Positions 15,450-24,063 of a DNA stretch of 64,000 bases are shown piece by piece. Every line of letters starts with the position of its first letter. Position 1 is the stretch's first letter. A program made the translations under genes and the position numbers. Source of the stretch: Soehngenia sp. (GTDB lineage Bacteria > Bacillota > Clostridia > Tissierellales > Tissierellaceae); NCBI GenBank assembly GCA_024637045.1, contig JAGXFX010000027.1, positions 1 to 64,000 of the forward strand, given 5' to 3'. The notes under the pieces were generated by a model. It did not search any database. It was given only the letters and a program-made list of their open reading frames with translations, and was not told where the DNA came from.

Positions 15450-15905
15450 ATGAAAATAGGTAAGGAGTTACAAAGTGATATTAAAGTAATGTCTCAGTCA
15501 ATGACGGAAAAGGATAAGATATTGCTTGACCTGCAATTGTTTGAAAGAATGATTCAAAGATTCGATTCCGCAGCGGGTAAGTGCAGGGAATGCAAAAGTC
15601 TATTGGAAGAAGCAGATCAGCATTTTAAAGAATTAAGTGAAAATGAAGGTAAAACTGACCGAGCTATGAGGAAAAAGCACGAAAAGTTAAGAGAGAGTAT
15701 GCTAAAGCATTTAAGAAAAGTTCACAGGCTATATCGACCGGGACATTTTATGAGCATTTATGTACCTTTAGGTATTTCAATAGGTGTTACTGCAGGACTA
15801 GTAAATGGGACATTATTACCATTTTCTGTTGCAGGAACTGCAATAGGGTATCTTATTGGGGTGGTAAAAGAGAATTCTGTAATAAAACAAAAAAGAAGAA
15901 TTTAG
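15450..15905 (+). CDS. Coiled-coil protein with glycine-zipper helices, paralog 2
   Basis: 151 residues, related to the gene at 12847: a charged helical region with KCRECKSLLEEAD, then HRLYRPGHFM and two Gly-rich membrane helices (LGISIGVTAGLV, AGTAIGYLIGVV). GGAGGTATGGTGG precedes the ATG. The next gene is a third, broken relative. Between 15233 and 15449 lies a 217-base gap without a recognised element, which presumably holds promoters for this gene and for the divergent lipoprotein gene. Confidence 0.75.
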   Translation: MKIGKELQSDIKVMSQSMTEKDKILLDLQLFERMIQRFDSAAGKCRECKSLLEEADQHFKELSENEGKTDRAMRKKHEKLRESMLKHLRKVHRLYRPGHFMSIYVPLGISIGVTAGLVNGTLLPFSVAGTAIGYLIGVVKENSVIKQKRRI

Positions 15906-16011
15906 AAATTATAGTAATAATATTACAGTATTATTTACAATAAAATTGGGATCAGTATATTGCATATTTTTTAAATCAAAAACGAAATGACGGGAAAGTG
16001 AGGATTATATA

Positions 16012-16470
16012 ATGTCTGCACTGGAGAGAATAAATGAATCAATTAATAAGTTGGAAGGAACTCAGAATCCGAACATTGTTAAGAAACTGGATGCTAAGCT
16101 GCTTCGAAGAATAGCAACAAGATTTGATGAATTTTCAGTCGAATGCAATGAGTGTAGATCAATGTTAAAAGATATGGAAGTATATCTGAGAAAACTTAGT
16201 GACATGAAAGATACAATTGACAAAGACACTCTTAAGGAAAACTTCAAAATTAAAAGCAAATATGTTGCTCATTTGAATAAGAATCACGAGCTGATTCAAA
16301 TGTGACAGAATACAGGATTGTGGATGTCTCTTGGAGTCAGCATTGGAATGGTGTTGGGACTGACTACTTTTGACAATATTGCCCTAGGCATACCAATAGG
16401 GATATCAATAGGGCTTTTAATTGGTACATCTAAAGATGCACTGGCTAAGAAACAAAACAAACTTATATAG
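16012..16470 (+). pseudogene. Glycine-zipper paralog 3, interrupted by an in-frame TGA
   Basis: The frame runs 97 codons to a TGA at 16303-16305, and then continues in the same frame for 55 more codons to a TAG at 16470. The second part encodes the two Gly-rich membrane helices (LGVSIGMVLGL, IPIGISIGLLIG). When aligned with the paralogs at 12847 and 15450, the TGA falls exactly on a glycine conserved in both (HDLVRKG, HRLYRPG, HELIQM-stop). One change, GGA to TGA, explains it. Either the gene is newly dead or it makes a soluble 97-residue form. A sequencing error is also possible. Confidence 0.75.
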
Positions 16471-16664
16471 AACAAATTATTAATACAAAGAGTTCCAGAA
16501 AGATTACAATGTGGTTAAGATTTGTTTGAAATCAAACATTTAGAATGATAATGGAGTATAATAGGATTAGATGATGAAATCCTTTTGTACTCTATTCTTT
16601 TGGGTTGACTCATTTTCATATGGGTATAGTTTATATGGGATTAAATAAATGAAGAGGTGCGAAA

Positions 16665-18578
16665 ATGAAAAAACTATTAACGCTATTATTGATATTAATT
16701 ATGTTGGCAGGGTCCACTCAAGCATTAGCTGCTCCGAGCCAGTGGGCAGTAGCTGAGGTAGAAACAGCTCAGGATTACAATCTAGTTCCCCAGAGCCTAT
16801 TAAGTAACTACCAAAGTAATATAACCAGGGAAGAATTCTCAGAGATGGTTATAAGATTGTACGAAGCTTTATCTGGGAATGTAGCCAGGAATGAATCGGG
16901 AAATCCATTTTCCGATACAACTAATCCTGAAGTATTGAAAGCGTATGACCTTGGTATTGTGGAGGGTTTGGGAGATGGAACTTTCAGACCTAAAAGCACA
17001 ATTACCAGAGAAGCCATAGCAGCTTTATTGTTCAGAACTCTAGAGAGCGTAGATCCAGTTATAACACAAGGAACTTACACACTTGGTTTCTCAGACCGGG
17101 CTGAAATAAGCATGTGGTTTAGAAATGAAGTTGGGTTTATGAGCAAGAACGGTATTATAAATGGAATAGGATCAAATACATTTGCACCTAAGATGGAAAC
17201 TACAAGGGAGCAGGCTATTGCACTTGTTGTAAGGATATTTAACCAGTATGGAGGAGAAGAAAAACTTACAGCTGAGCAAATTGGAGAGTTTTCAAGAAGT
17301 TCTGTGCAGATATTTACAGAGTATGACAATGGAGATTTTGGATACGGAAGCGGATTTTTCTTTGCTTCAGGAAAGATTGCTACTAATTATCATGTTATTG
17401 AAGGAGCAACAAGTATAACGATTGAATACGATAACGGAGATGCTTATGAAGGGAAGATAGCAATAGCTGGTTTTAGCAGCGGAAATGATCTTGCAGTTTT
17501 ATCAGTTCAGGATTTGAACACGAGACATATATCATCAGGGGATTCATCAAATCTTATAAAAGGACAAAAAATTTATTCCATCAGTAGTCCAATCGGATAT
17601 AGGAATATTCTTACAGAAGGAATTGTAAGTGGTGTAACCAGTGACGAAATACAAGTGACTTTACCCTTAAGTGAAGGAAGTAGTGGAGGGGTTTTGCTGG
17701 ATGAATACGGCAAGGCTGTTGGAGTTGCTTTTGCCAGAATGTATGGAGTGGAGAGTCTCGGATTTGCAAAACCTATCAATATATTGAAATCACTAGATAT
17801 AACTAAGAATTTAACACTTGAAGAGTTTAACAGTTCTGAAGAAATTCTCAATCCACCGATAAATATTATTGCCAGACAAGAAAATGAAGAAGAAGCGGCA
17901 TTGAAGTGGGATTGGATGGAAGCGGACTATTTCATTATAAACAAGTCCACAGACGGTGGGGAGACTTTTCAGCTTGTTCAGAATGATAATGGTTCAGACA
18001 GATGGACTTACCAGAATGAAGTCATTATTCCTTTAGGAGAATACCAGGAAGGAACCAGGGTAATGTTTGCAGTTTCGTCTGTTAAGGATGGAGTTGTTTC
18101 TGAAAGAAACTATTCAAATTATTTGTCTCTTTTCAAAGGGATGTCTGAAGGGGAAGTGTTTGATGATCTCATTTTGAATATGCCTTCAATAAGTGCTGAA
18201 GGTACATTGATTAACTTTGAGGGATATAATGTCAGCAGGACCAGCGACAATGAGATTACAAGAATATATGCATATGTCAACGAGGATGGATTTGAAGAGA
18301 TGCTTGGTGCCAGTGCTGATGTAGTGAAGGGGATTGCTCAGAGACTTAGAATTGTAGGTAACAGATATGCTGACCTTATTGGAACTGATGTTGAGATGAC
18401 AATTATGTATCTTGGATTATATGATGAGTATCCTCATTTTCTGGAAGATAACTATATCAATCCAGATGGAATACGAAGGGATCAGTTTATTGGCTTGTGG
18501 GAAGCAGAGTATCCACTTATTAATGTAGCAAACAACTCTGATATATATATTACTTGGTATGGACCATATAGTTTCTAA
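16665..18578 (+). CDS. SLH-anchored HtrA/trypsin-like serine protease
   Basis: 637 residues. Signal peptide 1-23; S-layer-homology repeats about 30-195 (ITREEFSEMVIRLYEAL, GDGTFRPKSTITREAIAALL, NTFAPKMETTREQAIALV); a trypsin-like protease domain about 205-390 with the triad H243 (NYHVIEG), D275 (GNDLAVL) and S340 (EGSSGGVLL). The remainder (about 395-637) is a fibronectin-like segment and a unique C-terminal domain. No PDZ domain is evident. It is expected at the cell wall, where it would degrade or process misfolded surface proteins. GAGGTG precedes the ATG. Confidence 0.9.
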   Translation: MKKLLTLLLILIMLAGSTQALAAPSQWAVAEVETAQDYNLVPQSLLSNYQSNITREEFSEMVIRLYEALSGNVARNESGNPFSDTTNPEVLKAYDLGIVEGLGDGTFRPKSTITREAIAALLFRTLESVDPVITQGTYTLGFSDRAEISMWFRNEVGFMSKNGIINGIGSNTFAPKMETTREQAIALVVRIFNQYGGEEKLTAEQIGEFSRSSVQIFTEYDNGDFGYGSGFFFASGKIATNYHVIEGATSITIEYDNGDAYEGKIAIAGFSSGNDLAVLSVQDLNTRHISSGDSSNLIKGQKIYSISSPIGYRNILTEGIVSGVTSDEIQVTLPLSEGSSGGVLLDEYGKAVGVAFARMYGVESLGFAKPINILKSLDITKNLTLEEFNSSEEILNPPINIIARQENEEEAALKWDWMEADYFIINKSTDGGETFQLVQNDNGSDRWTYQNEVIIPLGEYQEGTRVMFAVSSVKDGVVSERNYSNYLSLFKGMSEGEVFDDLILNMPSISAEGTLINFEGYNVSRTSDNEITRIYAYVNEDGFEEMLGASADVVKGIAQRLRIVGNRYADLIGTDVEMTIMYLGLYDEYPHFLEDNYINPDGIRRDQFIGLWEAEYPLINVANNSDIYITWYGPYSF

Positions 18579-18585
18579 TGAACAA

Positions 18586-18613
18586 AAAGGCAGAGAATAG
18601 AATTCCTGCCTTT
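18586..18613 (+). terminator. Weak hairpin after the SLH protease gene
   Basis: AAAGGCAG and CTGCCTTT with a 12-base loop; only a short T run lies in the stem end. Confidence 0.45.
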
Positions 18614-18700
18614 ACTCATTGGGGGAGCTTATGAGAATATTCATAATATAGGGTATAAGTATTACAAGATAAAAATCAGACTATGTCTGGAGGTATACAA

Positions 18701-20542
18701 ATGGATAATTTTAAATCGGCGGTTTCAGGAGTTTTCAAGAGAGCAGCTGACGCTTTCCAAACATATCCGGCTGCAATGGGGAATGCTTTCTTGTTTGCGT
18801 TGGTAGCGATTATTAAAATACACCTTGAATGGGATGTGCAACAGGAATACAGTTTTCTTCTTAATTCCTTACAGTGGGCTTTGGCTCTAGGTGCAATATG
18901 GAGCCTTACAGCTATAACAGGAGCAAACAGCAGGTACAATACTTCAAAGGCATTCACAATTGCAAACATTGGAGGATTTACAGTTGCTGCAGTAGTATTT
19001 CTGTTGCTTTATTTCTTCGGGGAAAGTGGACTTGGAATGGAATACAGATATCTATCTTCAATAGCAAGATCCAGAGTTTCTGTTGCCATTGCTATAGGAA
19101 TGATAATATTTGTTTACCTTGCATCATTTCCTGAAGAGGAATCGGACTTTCCCAGAGCTTTCTTTATGACTCACAAGGTATTTTTTGTGGCTATACTTTA
19201 TGGTTTGGTCTTAATGATGGGAGCTTCAGGTGTTGCAGGTGCAATTCAGTCACTTCTGTACAATGACATGAGCAACAAAGTATTTGAGTATATAGCAGTG
19301 ATTGCTGGGTTTATGACATTCAGTATTTTTATTGGCTATTTTCCTGATTTTAGGAAAGGCACACAAGATCCAAGAAGACAGGAACTACAGGATCAACCAA
19401 AATTTGTACAGGTTCTTCTTGGCTATATACTAGTGCCCATACTTCTTGCTCTGACTCTTGTATTGTTGCTATGGACTGTAAGAACGGTAATGTCAGGGGT
19501 GGAATCATCCTTTGTCAGATTGTCAGGTATCGCTGCAAGTTATGCACTTGGTGGAATCTGGCTTCATACAATGGTAAGTAGACATGAAACTGGATTAGTG
19601 AGCTTTTTCAAGAATATATATCCTTTTACAGCACTCATAATTTTAGTTTTTGAGGCTTGGGCTTTATTTGTACAGCTTGGTGATACTGGCCTTAAAATTA
19701 TAGAATATAATTTCATTATGGTATGGGTGTTTACAGTTATTTCAGTGATTATGTTAATCTTTCTTAAGGAGAAATCCCACAGGAGAATCGCAATTTTAGG
19801 ATGCTTGATTGCGACAATAGCAGTACTTCCTATAATTGGATACCATACACTTCCTGTAAAATATCAGGTGGGTAGACTGGAAGAGATTCTTGAGAGAGAA
19901 GGAATGCTTCAAGACAACGAGATTATTCCGGCTACAATGGAGCCTGAAAGAGATGTCAGGGAGGATATAACCGATGCAGTAAGTTTTCTTGCATACAGAG
20001 AGAATAACAACATCCCAACATGGTTAAGTGAAGATCTAAACAACGACAAGGAGTTTAGAGAAGCATTCGGATTTGAGAAGACCTGGCCAGAGTATGATGG
20101 TGAAAATCCAAGGATGTATCTTACAACAAATTTAGTGTTGACATCAGGTGTGGTTGACATTGAAGAGTATACCTGGGGTGTGAATTTCAAGGATTACTAT
20201 GGTAGCGAAGAAGTAACTACTGAGCTGGAGGGACAACTTGGGAATTATGATATATCATGGATAACTACAAGGACAGGTATACCTGAACTAGTGGTGAAGC
20301 TTGATGATGAGGTAATTATTCAGGAAGATCTTGAGGAATATTTTAATGATATAGAAGAAAAGTATCCACCGGGTGAACGAACATCTAGAGAGTCAAGTAT
20401 TGAGGAGATGAGTGTGGTATTCCAGTCAGATGAAATCAAGATACTGTTAGTGTTTGAAAATGTAGAGATAGGAATTGATACAACTAATGACCGCACCAAT
20501 TATTGGCTTATGGTTTCTGGAATGTATATAAGAGAATATTAA
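18701..20542 (+). CDS. DUF4153-type polytopic membrane protein
   Basis: 613 residues from ATG 18701; TGGAGG eight bases upstream supports this start over an ATG six codons earlier. The first 395 residues hold about eleven or twelve membrane helices in the DUF4153 manner (FPEEESDFPRAFFMTHKVFF, GYFPDFRKG). Residues about 400-613 form an acidic outside domain with no recognised fold. The family is widespread in Firmicutes and its function is not established. It stands between two terminators as a single gene. Confidence 0.75.
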   Translation: MDNFKSAVSGVFKRAADAFQTYPAAMGNAFLFALVAIIKIHLEWDVQQEYSFLLNSLQWALALGAIWSLTAITGANSRYNTSKAFTIANIGGFTVAAVVFLLLYFFGESGLGMEYRYLSSIARSRVSVAIAIGMIIFVYLASFPEEESDFPRAFFMTHKVFFVAILYGLVLMMGASGVAGAIQSLLYNDMSNKVFEYIAVIAGFMTFSIFIGYFPDFRKGTQDPRRQELQDQPKFVQVLLGYILVPILLALTLVLLLWTVRTVMSGVESSFVRLSGIAASYALGGIWLHTMVSRHETGLVSFFKNIYPFTALIILVFEAWALFVQLGDTGLKIIEYNFIMVWVFTVISVIMLIFLKEKSHRRIAILGCLIATIAVLPIIGYHTLPVKYQVGRLEEILEREGMLQDNEIIPATMEPERDVREDITDAVSFLAYRENNNIPTWLSEDLNNDKEFREAFGFEKTWPEYDGENPRMYLTTNLVLTSGVVDIEEYTWGVNFKDYYGSEEVTTELEGQLGNYDISWITTRTGIPELVVKLDDEVIIQEDLEEYFNDIEEKYPPGERTSRESSIEEMSVVFQSDEIKILLVFENVEIGIDTTNDRTNYWLMVSGMYIREY

Positions 20543-20551
20543 TGAAAAACA

Positions 20552-20571
20552 GGCTCGCCGCAAGGTGAGCC
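20552..20571 (+). terminator. Hairpin after the DUF4153 gene
   Basis: GGCTCGCC and GGTGAGCC around a stable GCAA tetraloop; only a weak T-rich tail (CTATTATT) follows. It may serve both convergent genes. Confidence 0.6.
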
Positions 20572-20585
20572 CTATTATTAAGTAC

Positions 20586-20816
20586 TTAGAATGAAACTGC
20601 GTTATGTGGGCATACCTGGATACATTTACCGCATCCAATACACTTCTCGTCGTTAATTGTTATTTTTCCCATAAAAAATCCGGCTCTTTCTACTGCACCG
20701 GTAGGGCAGACTCTCTTAACTGGACAGAAAGGAGATTTGTCACATTTTAATTCAATTATTTTGGCTATTTTTGATTTACTGCTGCTTTTCTTGTTGTTTC
20801 TTTTTTGTTTTTTCAA
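20586..20816 (-). CDS. Small 4Fe-4S ferredoxin-like protein
   Basis: 76 residues. A very basic, Lys/Ser-rich N terminus (about 1-22) is followed by two cluster motifs: CDKSPFCPVKRVCP and CIGCGKCIQVCP. The first is an unusual spacing with the fourth ligand outside the classic CxxCxxCxxxCP pattern; the second is regular. The start is TTG 20816, with TGGAGGTG at good distance. It is a cytoplasmic electron carrier or a cluster-bearing accessory protein. The promoter carries a CsoR/CstR-like operator, hinting at control by copper or reactive sulfur. Confidence 0.8.
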   Translation of the reverse strand: MKKQKRNNKKSSSKSKIAKIIELKCDKSPFCPVKRVCPTGAVERAGFFMGKITINDEKCIGCGKCIQVCPHNAVSF

Positions 20817-20845
20817 GATGCACCTCCAGATTTTTGTTCTAATTC

Positions 20846-20874
20846 ATTATACACCCATAGGGGGTATAAGTAAA
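20846..20874 (-). promoter_or_regulatory. Promoter with CsoR/CstR-like operator
   Basis: On the minus strand: TTTACT, 17 bases, TATAAT. The spacer and -10 are overlapped by ATACCCCCTATGGGTGTAT (20849-20868), a near-palindrome very close to the operators I recall for CsoR/CstR/FrmR-type repressors (ATACCCCCTATAGGGTAT in staphylococcal CstR). No such repressor is encoded in this window. Confidence 0.6.
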
Positions 20875-21005
20875 GAGTGTTTAAAGAAAGTTAAGAGATG
20901 GAAATTGTCTTCACAGTCTGGATGTATTATTTGATTACATGATATAATTAGAATGCAATGAGCTTTTATGTTTATTGCCTTCAAAAAAGAAATCGAGGTG
21001 ATCAA

Positions 21006-21233
21006 ATGATTGTTAAGATTAAGTTTATGGGTGTAATGGATATTGATATTCCTTCTGAAATTAGTATAGAAAAAGACGCTACTGTTGCAGATGTTATAGA
21101 ATACCTGGAAAGAATAAATGGTAGCCATGTTGATGGATTAACAATTCTTGTAAACAAAGAAAGATCCTCCCTGGATACAAAGCTCCAGGAAGGTGATGAA
21201 ATTCTTCTTTTGCAGGTCTTTGGAGGAGGTTGA
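21006..21233 (+). CDS. MoaD/ThiS-like ubiquitin-fold sulfur carrier
   Basis: 75 residues from ATG 21006 (GAGGTGATCAA upstream; the longer frame is not supported). It has the beta-grasp pattern and ends in FGGG, so the C-terminal Gly-Gly needed for thiocarboxylate formation is present. The family carries sulfur for molybdopterin, thiamine or other cofactors after adenylation by an E1-like enzyme. No partner enzyme is adjacent, so which pathway it serves is open. Confidence 0.85.
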   Translation: MIVKIKFMGVMDIDIPSEISIEKDATVADVIEYLERINGSHVDGLTILVNKERSSLDTKLQEGDEILLLQVFGGG

Positions 21234-21237
21234 TTTT

Positions 21238-21900
21238 CTAAAAGGTGATATTGCCTTTGATAATTGCAAATATAAAAAGATGAAGCGGGTACGCCCAATA
21301 AAAGATATATTGAAGAGGCTTATTTTTTGGCCCAGGTTTGTTGTTATACATTAGAATAATTGGTAAAGCCAAGAGAGAGTACTGCTGTATCCATCCGGTC
21401 GATAGATAATTGGTGACAAATATTACGGCAGCAACTACGCTCATCCTTCGCATTATTGGTAGATTTCTGCTGTAATAAAATGAGAGTATATATATTATCC
21501 CAATAAAGTTGTAGTCCGTAGCCAACAAAGTAGCTGTAGCTGCTGCCCCGATAGCAATTAGGGGAGCATTATTAACTGTAGCTTTATTATTCTCAATTAA
21601 ATACATTGCTGCAAGACCTATGAAAAGCGTAAAAAATATGTTTTGGTGTTCCCAGTGTAATCCACCATAAAAGGCATAGTCAAAGGGTATTTCAGAAATA
21701 ATGGCGAAAGCTAACAATCTTAAACCATATTTCTTAATATCTTTTGTATGTATAAATCCTTCAACAAGAAGAAAACAGTACAATGGGAAAGCAAGTCTTC
21801 CGATCATTCTAAAAGTCATTTCTGATGGCTGGAAAATTGCTCCATAATGGTCAATTATCATGGTTGATAAAGCTATTATCTTTAAAATAAGTCCGTTCAA
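21238..21900 (-). CDS. TraX family membrane protein
   Basis: 220 residues with about seven or eight membrane helices and the TraX pattern near the start (LKIIALSTMIIDHYGAIF, then MIGRLAFPLYCFLLVEGF) and YWAYPLHLFIF near the end. TraX was first known as an F-pilin acetylase, and the family resembles membrane acyltransferases. In Firmicutes its substrate is unknown; cell-surface acetylation is plausible. The start is TTG 21900 behind GGTGG. It converges with the sulfur-carrier gene with a four-base gap. Confidence 0.85.
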   Translation of the reverse strand: MNGLILKIIALSTMIIDHYGAIFQPSEMTFRMIGRLAFPLYCFLLVEGFIHTKDIKKYGLRLLAFAIISEIPFDYAFYGGLHWEHQNIFFTLFIGLAAMYLIENNKATVNNAPLIAIGAAATATLLATDYNFIGIIYILSFYYSRNLPIMRRMSVVAAVIFVTNYLSTGWIQQYSLLALPIILMYNNKPGPKNKPLQYIFYWAYPLHLFIFAIIKGNITF

Positions 21901-22024
21901 TTAAACCACCGCTTTCTTATGATAATTTATATTATAACAAAAATATAGCATAGAGAGTACATTTCTTGATAATTTACTGGTATAATGATAAAACAATATA
22001 AAATTGAACTGGAGGGAAATTGTG

Positions 22025-22252
22025 ATGGCAGATATTAAGTTTGAAATTACTGATAAGCTGGGAGAATTAGGTGAGTCCGCAAAAGGCTGGAAAAAAGAAA
22101 TCAATATGGTTTCATGGAACAACTATCCTGCAAAATATGACATTAGAGAGTGGGATCCTGATTATGAGAAGATGAGTAAAGGATTAACTTTTAACAAAGA
22201 AGAAATAAAGAAGCTAAGAGATATTCTTAGCAAACTTGATCTTGAAGATTAA
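22025..22252 (+). CDS. YdbC-like PC4-fold nucleic-acid-binding protein
   Basis: 75 residues from ATG 22025; GGAGGG lies eight bases upstream, and the longer frame would begin inside that region. The pattern DIKFEITDKLGELGES, GWKKEINMVSWN and YDIREWDPDYEKMSKGLTF matches the bacterial relatives of the transcription coactivator PC4, which bind single-stranded DNA or RNA as dimers. It is a single gene with its own terminator. Its in vivo role is not settled in the family. Confidence 0.85.
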   Translation: MADIKFEITDKLGELGESAKGWKKEINMVSWNNYPAKYDIREWDPDYEKMSKGLTFNKEEIKKLRDILSKLDLED

Positions 22253-22258
22253 AAATCC

Positions 22259-22290
22259 TCTGTATCTGAGTTGATACAGAAGATTTTTTT
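22259..22290 (+). terminator. Terminator after the PC4-like gene
   Basis: TCTGTATC and GATACAGA with a six-base loop, then AGATTTTTTT. Confidence 0.85.
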
Positions 22291-22402
22291 CTTTGAGAGT
22301 AAAGAGAGATAAACTTAGTGCTTAGATAAAAAGAAAATAGATACGAATAGAAGGCACCTCAGAGGGGTAATAATGATATGAGGATTCCTAGGAGGTGTGT
22401 TT

Positions 22403-22810
22403 ATGTTATATTTTGCGTACGCAAGTAATTTGAGCAAGAAGTATATGTCAAGCAGATGTCCACATGCTATGCCTTTGAAAAAGGTAAGACTGAAAGACTA
22501 CAAGTTGACTTTTAACGAACTTGCAGACATTATCCCTGCAGAGGGAGAAGAAGTAGTTGGAGGACTTTATCTTATATCCAAGCAGGAGCTTGAAAAACTG
22601 GATATATTAGAAGGGCATCCTGATCTTTATGAGAGGATAATTGTTGAGGTAGTTGATGATAACGGAAACCTGTATGAAGCTTTTGTGTACTCAATGGTAG
22701 ACAAAAAAGAACAGGCACCACCGGACAGCTACTACAAAATATTGCAGGATGGCTATGACGACTGGGAAATAAACAAGGATAGACTGGAAAGAGCCAAAAG
22801 ATTTGAATAA
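22403..22810 (+). CDS. Gamma-glutamylcyclotransferase-like (AIG2/GGCT) protein
   Basis: 135 residues from ATG 22403 (GGAGG upstream). The GGCT fold pattern is clear: LYFAYASNLS with the substrate-binding YxSN loop, KLTFNELADIIPAEGEEV, VVGGLYLISKQELEKLDILEG with the Glu of the DxxEG region, then YERIIVEVV. Members cyclise gamma-glutamyl or gamma-glutamylamine compounds. It sits 67 bases before a carbonic anhydrase-like gene, probably in one transcript. Confidence 0.85.
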   Translation: MLYFAYASNLSKKYMSSRCPHAMPLKKVRLKDYKLTFNELADIIPAEGEEVVGGLYLISKQELEKLDILEGHPDLYERIIVEVVDDNGNLYEAFVYSMVDKKEQAPPDSYYKILQDGYDDWEINKDRLERAKRFE

Positions 22811-22877
22811 TAATCATCCCCTGGTCTATGACCGGGGGAAATTTTATGAATTAATAAAGATAAAAGGGAGTGCTTAT

Positions 22878-23381
22878 ATGTTAAAAAATTTGGGTGAAAT
22901 AAAACCACAGATTCACAAGGATGCATTTATTGCAGAAACAGCTGCAGTTATTGGTGATGTTAAAATCGGTGAAGGTACCAGCATTTGGTATGGTACAGTT
23001 ATAAGAGGAGATATTGAAGATATTATTGTTGGCAAGTTCTCAAATATTCAGGATAATGCTACCGTGCATACAGAAACCGATGTGCCTACTCGAATAGGAG
23101 ACTACACCGTCATTGGTCACAATGCAATAATTCATGGGTGTTCAGTAGGAAACAACTCTCTAGTGGGAATGGGTGCAACTATTCTTAACAACGCTGTAAT
23201 TGGAGATAATTGTATAATAGGCGCAGGAACTGTAGTGACCGAAGGAAAAACAATCCCAGACAATTCAATGGTTATAGGTATTCCTGGAAAAGTTGTAAGA
23301 CAGGTTACTGAAGATGAAGTCAAAGCCATTAGAAATAATGCTGAAAGATACAATGAATTATTTAAAAAACATCTAGATTAA
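22878..23381 (+). CDS. Gamma-class carbonic anhydrase family protein
   Basis: 167 residues from ATG 22878, which follows AGGGAGTG. It is a left-handed beta-helix made of hexapeptide repeats (VIGDVKIGEGTSIWYGTVI and so on). The metal ligands appear as H in ATVHTET and the two histidines in GHNAIIHG. The fold gives trimers. Relatives include active anhydrases (Cam) and proteins of uncertain activity (YrdA/PaaY type); this length fits the latter. A terminator follows at once. Confidence 0.88.
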   Translation: MLKNLGEIKPQIHKDAFIAETAAVIGDVKIGEGTSIWYGTVIRGDIEDIIVGKFSNIQDNATVHTETDVPTRIGDYTVIGHNAIIHGCSVGNNSLVGMGATILNNAVIGDNCIIGAGTVVTEGKTIPDNSMVIGIPGKVVRQVTEDEVKAIRNNAERYNELFKKHLD

Positions 23382-23399
23382 GCTAATAAGACGCGATGA

Positions 23400-23422
23400 C
23401 CGGAGAGAAATCTCCGGTTTTT
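23400..23422 (+). terminator. Terminator after the carbonic anhydrase-like gene
   Basis: CCGGAGA and TCTCCGG around a GAAA tetraloop, then TTTTT. Confidence 0.9.
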
Positions 23423-23424
23423 CA

Positions 23425-23452
23425 TTGACAAAATATATTCTTCTGGTATTAT
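23425..23452 (+). promoter_or_regulatory. Promoter of the TetR-RND operon
   Basis: TTGACA, 16 bases, TATTAT, immediately upstream of a palindrome that probably binds the operon's own TetR-type repressor. Confidence 0.65.
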
Positions 23453-23457
23453 AGTAA

Positions 23458-23469
23458 GTAAGTACTTAC
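23458..23469. promoter_or_regulatory. Putative TetR operator
   Basis: GTAAGTACTTAC is a perfect 12-bp palindrome between the -10 box and the ribosome site, extended on the left by a further GTAA. The position over the transcription start fits autorepression. Confidence 0.6.
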
Positions 23470-23483
23470 ACATGGAGGTATAT

Positions 23484-24059
23484 ATGAAAGAGAATAAAGC
23501 AAGAATGAGTAGAGAAGAAAGGCAAGCACAGATATTAGAAGTATCCATGAAGATTTTTGTAGAGAAAGGATATAAAGGAACTACAACAGCTCATATAGCA
23601 GAAGCAGCAGGAATTTCAGAAGTTACTCTTTTTAGAAACTTCGATTCAAAAAGAGAAATATTCCTTCAAGGAGTAGTACCTATTCTTACTGAAACGTTGG
23701 AAGAGAGCTTGAGAATTGAAGATTCTGAGAGCCCACGAGAAGCTTTGGAGAGATTTCTTTCTGACAGACTCACTGTAATATCTGAAAATCACGGTGTTGT
23801 AAGGTTGATTCTTATGGAAAACCAGATGAATCAGGAGTTGTCTGACATCGATTTTATTAAAACCAGTGGGGAACTTATTAAAAAAGGTTTTATACGAATG
23901 GGATTCAAAATAGAAAACGAAGATTTCGCTATTAGATTGATAATGGGAAGCATACTTTCGTTTCTGTTCCTACCGGTGCGGAATGAACATGCAGTGAAAG
24001 AATTTGCAGGTGAATTGGCAAGGATAATAGATTCAACCAGTACGACCAGAGGGGTGTAA
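23484..24059 (+). CDS. TetR/AcrR-family repressor
   Basis: 191 residues from ATG 23484, with GGAGG eight bases upstream (an ATG four codons earlier lacks a site). The N-terminal helix-turn-helix is typical: QILEVSMKIFVEKGYKGTTT then HIAEAAGISEVTLFRNFDSK. The rest is the all-helical ligand-binding and dimer domain. It heads the operon with the adaptor and RND pump and should repress it until a toxic compound binds. Confidence 0.92.
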   Translation: MKENKARMSREERQAQILEVSMKIFVEKGYKGTTTAHIAEAAGISEVTLFRNFDSKREIFLQGVVPILTETLEESLRIEDSESPREALERFLSDRLTVISENHGVVRLILMENQMNQELSDIDFIKTSGELIKKGFIRMGFKIENEDFAIRLIMGSILSFLFLPVRNEHAVKEFAGELARIIDSTSTTRGV

Positions 24060-24063
24060 TTAA

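Noticed and set aside
15350-15450. Possible class I c-di-GMP riboswitch (AAGACGC-like bases) upstream of the gene at 15450
   Set aside because: Only a few bases agree; the GGCAAACC and later paired blocks of the class I aptamer are not there.
16012-16470. TGA at 16303 as recoded Trp or selenocysteine
   Set aside because: The paralogs have Gly at this position, a one-base change explains it, and other genes here use TGA as a normal stop (for example tldD).
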